In this document: positions 8,995-11,224 of the stretch, one piece after another
Layout of the letters: every line of letters begins with the position of its first letter
How positions within the stretch are numbered: the stretch's first letter is position 1
Source of the DNA: Balneolaceae bacterium
GTDB taxonomy: Bacteria > Bacteroidota > Rhodothermia > Balneolales > Balneolaceae
Reading direction: 5' to 3'
Assembly (NCBI GenBank): GCA_007118525.1
Contig: SKRK01000326.1
Location: forward strand, 1-11,224
Length of the DNA: 11,224 nucleotides
Position numbers and translations under genes: made by a program
Notes under the pieces: model-generated
Seen by the model: the letters and a program-made list of their open reading frames with translations, nothing else
Databases searched by the model: none
Told to the model about the DNA's origin: nothing

Positions 8995-9693
8995 CTAAAT
9001 TGAGGTAATGGATGTGCGACTGATCGGAATGCTGGGCCCCATCGTGGTGCTTATATAAGCACTTTGAATATAGAGTCCTTTTGCTGATGCAGGTCGCAGT
9101 TTCAAAATCATTTGAAGGAATGAGATCAGGTTTTCTCTAATTTCACTCGCATCAAAGCTGGCTTTTCCGACTGATGTATGCAGAATACCTGCTTTATCAA
9201 CACGGAAATCAATCTTACCAGATTTGAACTCTTTCACGGCATCTGCAACATTCATCGTCACAGTTCCACTTTTAGGATTAGGCATTAAGCCCCTTGGCCC
9301 AAGCTGGCGTCCAAGTTTACCTATCTTTCCCATTACGTCGGGTGTGGCAACTATCACGTCGATATCTGCCCAACCTTCTTCAATTTTTTCAATGTATTCT
9401 TCCAGGCCAACATGATCGGCTCCGGCCTCTTTCGCTTCTTCCTGTTTTGCTTCGTTAACTAACGCAAGCACACGAACGGTTTTCCCGGTTCCGTGAGGGA
9501 GCGAAACAGTACCACGAACCATCTGATCAGCATGACGTGGATCTACACCCAATCGCAGATCAAGATCTACGGATTCGTCAAAACTGGCGATTTTTGTCTT
9601 TTTGATTAAATCGCAAGCTTCTTCTATGGTGTATTCCATATCACGGTCAATCAATTCAGCGACCTGCTGATATTTCTTACCTCGTTTTGCCAT
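8995..9693 (-). CDS. rplA: Ribosomal protein uL1
   Basis: L1 forms the mobile L1 stalk beside the ribosomal E site and helps release deacylated tRNA; in E. coli it also represses the L11-L1 mRNA. The product is 232 residues, the usual length. The two-domain fold is supported by the N-terminal start MAKRGKKY, the hallmark [14 protein letters not shown] around residues 135-148 (Met137), and [18 protein letters not shown] in domain I. The ATG at 9693 has AGAGGA 8 nt upstream, lying in the end of rplK, whose stop is 13 nt before the start. Tight spacing implies translation coupled to rplK. Confidence 0.98.
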   Translation of the reverse strand: MAKRGKKYQQVAELIDRDMEYTIEEACDLIKKTKIASFDESVDLDLRLGVDPRHADQMVRGTVSLPHGTGKTVRVLALVNEAKQEEAKEAGADHVGLEEYIEKIEEGWADIDVIVATPDVMGKIGKLGRQLGPRGLMPNPKSGTVTMNVADAVKEFKSGKIDFRVDKAGILHTSVGKASFDASEIRENLISFLQMILKLRPASAKGLYIQSAYISTTMGPSIPISRTSITSI

Positions 9694-9706
9694 TTCTTAA
9701 ATCCTC

Positions 9707-10138
9707 TTATTTATCTCGGATTACTCGCAAACCCATGCTTCGGGCAGTTCCAGCGATCATTTCAGCGGCATTTTCGATGTCAAATGCATTTAAATCTTCC
9801 ATCTTTTGCTCTGCGATCTCCTTACACTGCGTCCAGGATACCTTACCGACTTTTGCTCGGTTGGGCTCTCCGGAACCGGATTGAATTTTTGCGGCTTTTT
9901 TGAGGAGAACGGCTGCAGGCGGAGTCTTTGTTTTGAATGAAAACGACTTGTCTGCAAACACAGTAATCTCAACCGGAATAATCGTTCCTGCCTTGTCTTG
10001 GGTTTGTGCATTAAATGCTTTACAAAACTCCATTATATTGATGCCGGCCTGGCCTAAAGCTGGACCTACCGGTGGGGCTGGGGTTGCCTGCCCACCAACA
10101 ATTTGAAGTTTTAGCACTCTGTCTATTTTTTTTGCCAT
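9707..10138 (-). CDS. rplK: Ribosomal protein uL11
   Basis: L11 binds the 23S rRNA GTPase-associated centre at the stalk base and, in bacteria with RelA/SpoT enzymes, takes part in sensing uncharged tRNA. The product is 143 residues, close to the family norm. The N-terminal domain carries the conserved [20 protein letters not shown] stretch (starting about residue 21), including the Pro22-Pro23 pair at the thiostrepton-binding site. The C-terminal rRNA-binding domain covers about residues 75-143. The ATG at 10138 has no recognisable Shine-Dalgarno sequence; instead a small hairpin ends 3 nt upstream. It is the first gene of the rplKA pair, 62 nt after nusG. Confidence 0.98.
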   Translation of the reverse strand: MAKKIDRVLKLQIVGGQATPAPPVGPALGQAGINIMEFCKAFNAQTQDKAGTIIPVEITVFADKSFSFKTKTPPAAVLLKKAAKIQSGSGEPNRAKVGKVSWTQCKEIAEQKMEDLNAFDIENAAEMIAGTARSMGLRVIRDK

Positions 10139-10141
10139 ATA

Positions 10142-10158
10142 GAATCAATTAGTGATTC
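10142..10158 (-). promoter_or_regulatory. Leader hairpin directly upstream of rplK
   Basis: The minus-strand RNA can form GAATCA / TGATTC, a perfect 6-bp stem with a CTAAT loop, ending 3 nt before the rplK ATG. It occupies the place where a Shine-Dalgarno sequence would normally lie, and none is present. L1 represses the rplK-rplA mRNA at this position in E. coli, so an L1 target or other translational control is possible. The stem is AU-rich and short, so this is a candidate only. Confidence 0.35.
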
Positions 10159-10200
10159 GTGCTTCTGTTTGCTGCGTAATAGCTCACGTTGTTTAAGTTC

Positions 10201-10767
10201 TTATGTAGTTGATTCGACCTGATTCAGATCAACCTCAACCGGGGTTTTACGTCCAAAAATGCTTACCAAAACTCTCAGTTTGAGCTTATCGGGAAGTACT
10301 TCCTGAACGGTACCGTCAAATTCTTTAAAGGGACCATCGATCACTTTTACCAAATCACCTTCTTTGTAAGGGATATCCACAACTCCGCCCTTCTCCACGG
10401 CTTCCTGATTATCCATTACCCTTCCGATAATCCTGTCAACTTCACGCTGTTTAAGCGGTGTGGGTACAACTTCATTTCTGCCGGCTTTCAAAAAACCAAG
10501 ACAGGATGGTGCGCTTTGCACCAGATTGTTCACTTCTTCATCATACCGGGTGCTGATCAGTATGTATCCCGGAAAAAAGTTTTTCTCTTTTGTCCTTTTC
10601 TTACCAGACCTGATTTCAATAACCGTCTCTGTAGGGATTAATATCTCTTTAATTTTATGCTGCAGATCAAGCTCTTCAATTTCGCGCTCAATAAACTCTT
10701 TTACCTTTTTCTCGTGGCTTGAAAAGCATCGTACTACATACCAGTCGAAGCTGTCATCAGAACTCAT
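10201..10767 (-). CDS. nusG: Transcription elongation/antitermination factor NusG
   Basis: NusG binds the RNA polymerase clamp (RpoC/RpoB), suppresses or modulates pausing, and links polymerase to Rho or to the ribosome. The product is 188 residues. The NGN domain begins with FDWYVVRCFSSHE (residues 7-19) and includes the conserved NFFPGY (63-68). A C-terminal KOW domain follows from about residue 134, with GDLVKVIDGPFKEFDGTV. The ATG at 10767 overlaps the secE stop as ATGA (10764-10767), and a strong GGAGG lies 10 nt upstream inside secE, so the two genes are coupled. No insertion domain, as found in some NusG relatives, is present. Confidence 0.98.
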   Translation of the reverse strand: MSSDDSFDWYVVRCFSSHEKKVKEFIEREIEELDLQHKIKEILIPTETVIEIRSGKKRTKEKNFFPGYILISTRYDEEVNNLVQSAPSCLGFLKAGRNEVVPTPLKQREVDRIIGRVMDNQEAVEKGGVVDIPYKEGDLVKVIDGPFKEFDGTVQEVLPDKLKLRVLVSIFGRKTPVEVDLNQVESTT

Positions 10768-10946
10768 CTGTAAATCGCCTCCAATATTGTACTATACACC
10801 TGATCAACACCAAAAATGAATACGGAGATAATAATTGTAAATACCACGACAATTATCGTGTTATCGATTAACTCTTGCTGTGTGGGCCAGGTGACTTTTG
10901 CCATCTCCTTGCGAACACCTTCTATAAAATTCTTCAGTTTTTCCAT
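10764..10946 (-). CDS. secE: Preprotein translocase subunit SecE
   Basis: SecE clamps the two halves of SecY in the SecYEG protein-export channel of the inner membrane. The product is 60 residues from the ATG at 10946, the minimal form with one membrane helix, unlike the three-helix E. coli protein. The amphipathic surface helix contains the conserved KEMAKVTWPTQQEL segment (about 13-26). A single hydrophobic helix follows (about 29-46). A TTG two codons upstream (10952, directly after an in-frame TGA) would give 62 residues; I prefer the ATG, although neither has a clear Shine-Dalgarno sequence. It lies 23 nt after the tRNA gene, so its mRNA 5' end may be made by tRNA processing. The 3' end overlaps nusG by 4 nt. 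Confidence 0.95.
   Translation of the reverse strand: MEKLKNFIEGVRKEMAKVTWPTQQELIDNTIIVVVFTIIISVFIFGVDQVYSTILEAIYR
10778..10782 (-). promoter_or_regulatory. Shine-Dalgarno of nusG inside secE
   Basis: A perfect GGAGG lies 10 nt upstream of the nusG ATG, within the last codons of secE. Together with the ATGA overlap this indicates translational coupling and confirms the nusG start. Confidence 0.75.
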
Positions 10947-10969
10947 ATTCAATCAGGCTTAATCAATAG

Positions 10970-11042
10970 CACGGGCGGAGAGACTCGAACTCCCGACACC
11001 TGGTTTTGGAGACCAGTGCTCTACCAACTGAGCTACGCCCGT
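10970..11042 (-). tRNA. trnW: tRNA-Trp (anticodon CCA)
   Basis: The 73-nt gene folds as a complete cloverleaf: a 7-bp acceptor stem ACGGGCG/CGCCCGT; a D stem GCTC/GAGC; an anticodon stem CTGGT/ACCAG with loop CTCCAAA, anticodon CCA at plus-strand 11007-11009; and a T arm GGGAG-TTCGAGT-CTCTC with one G-U pair. The discriminator base is G, as in bacterial tRNA-Trp. The 3' CCA is not encoded (the next bases are CTA), so it must be added by a CCA-adding enzyme. It lies between tuf and secE, the arrangement I associate with Bacteroidota-type genomes, probably within one transcript. Confidence 0.97.
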
Positions 11043-11053
11043 AGATGGCAGAG

Positions 11054-11081
11054 AAGGCGAAACCGTAAACGGCCTCGCCTT
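11054..11081 (-). other. 12-bp RNA hairpin between tuf and tRNA-Trp
   Basis: Read on the minus strand, AAGGCGAGGCCG pairs with CGGTTTCGCCTT around a TTTA loop: 12 consecutive pairs, two of them G-U. The G-U pairs mean the stem is continuous only in minus-strand RNA, which supports a role in this transcript. There is no U tract after it, and the tRNA begins 11 nt downstream. It therefore looks less like a strong intrinsic terminator than like a processing or mRNA 3'-end protecting structure for tuf. A weak terminator cannot be excluded. Confidence 0.6.
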
Positions 11082-11103
11082 ACTGCAATCCATAAGACTT
11101 TTA

Positions 11104-11224
11104 TTAATCTTTAATTTTGGTTACAACGCCCGCACCTACTGTACGCCCGCCTTCACGAATCGCAAACCGTAATCCGGTTTCCATCGCTACCGGCTGGATC
11201 AACGTTACATCCAGTTTTACGTTA
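11104..11224 (-). CDS. tuf: Elongation factor Tu, C-terminal end (5' part beyond window)
   Basis: Only the last 39 residues are present. They read [20 protein letters not shown] followed by [19 protein letters not shown], the C-terminal beta-barrel domain of EF-Tu, which contacts the tRNA acceptor/T arm. EF-Tu delivers aminoacyl-tRNA to the ribosome as a GTP complex. The gene ends with tandem stops TAATAA (11106-11101). Its GTPase domain lies outside the window, so nothing can be said of its start or whether it is the only tuf copy. Confidence 0.96.
   Translation of the reverse strand, partial: NVKLDVTLIQPVAMETGLRFAIREGGRTVGAGVVTKIKD

Noticed and set aside
1..11224. Mobile element, CRISPR array, defence system or other novel system
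   Set aside because: All sequence is accounted for by the conserved tuf-to-rpoC cluster and short spacers; no repeats arrays, transposase or unexplained coding region was seen.

Overview
The window is a housekeeping stretch with every gene on the minus strand. In transcription order (right to left) it reads: 3' end of tuf (EF-Tu), tRNA-Trp, secE, nusG, rplK (L11), rplA (L1), rplJ (L10), rplL (L7/L12), rpoB, and most of rpoC, which is cut by the left edge. This is the conserved bacterial translation/transcription supercluster. No gene, insert or mobile element interrupts it, and no intergenic gap exceeds about 150 bases.

Organism: the protein signatures point to the Bacteroidota/Chlorobi (FCB) side of Bacteria. 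The RpoC N-terminus, the linker before the RpoC bridge/trigger region, RpoB length (1275 aa), a minimal one-helix SecE, and a tRNA-Trp gene between tuf and secE all fit. My best guess from the proteins is a Balneolota/Rhodothermota-like member, but this is inference without a database search. Base composition is moderately AT-leaning.

Layout: 11104-11224 tuf tail; 11043-11103 spacer with a 12-bp hairpin; 10970-11042 tRNA-Trp without encoded CCA; 10764-10946 secE overlapping nusG (10201-10767) by ATGA; 62-nt spacer with a small hairpin just before rplK (9707-10138); rplA (8995-9693); rplJ (8447-8974); rplL (8022-8399); a 152-nt rplL-rpoB spacer with an attenuator-like hairpin; rpoB (4042-7869); rpoC (1-4001, incomplete). 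Both RNA polymerase large-subunit genes appear to start with TTG behind strong Shine-Dalgarno sequences.

How they work together: EF-Tu and tRNA-Trp feed the ribosome. L11, L1, L10 and L7/L12 build the L1 stalk and the GTPase-associated stalk on which EF-Tu acts. SecE is a core subunit of the SecYEG translocon. NusG binds the polymerase made from RpoB and RpoC and couples it to the ribosome. I found no undescribed system here. The points worth a second look are regulatory: the rplL-rpoB attenuator region, the leader hairpin of rplK, the absence of room for a classical L10 leader, the TTG starts, and one unusual residue in RpoB.
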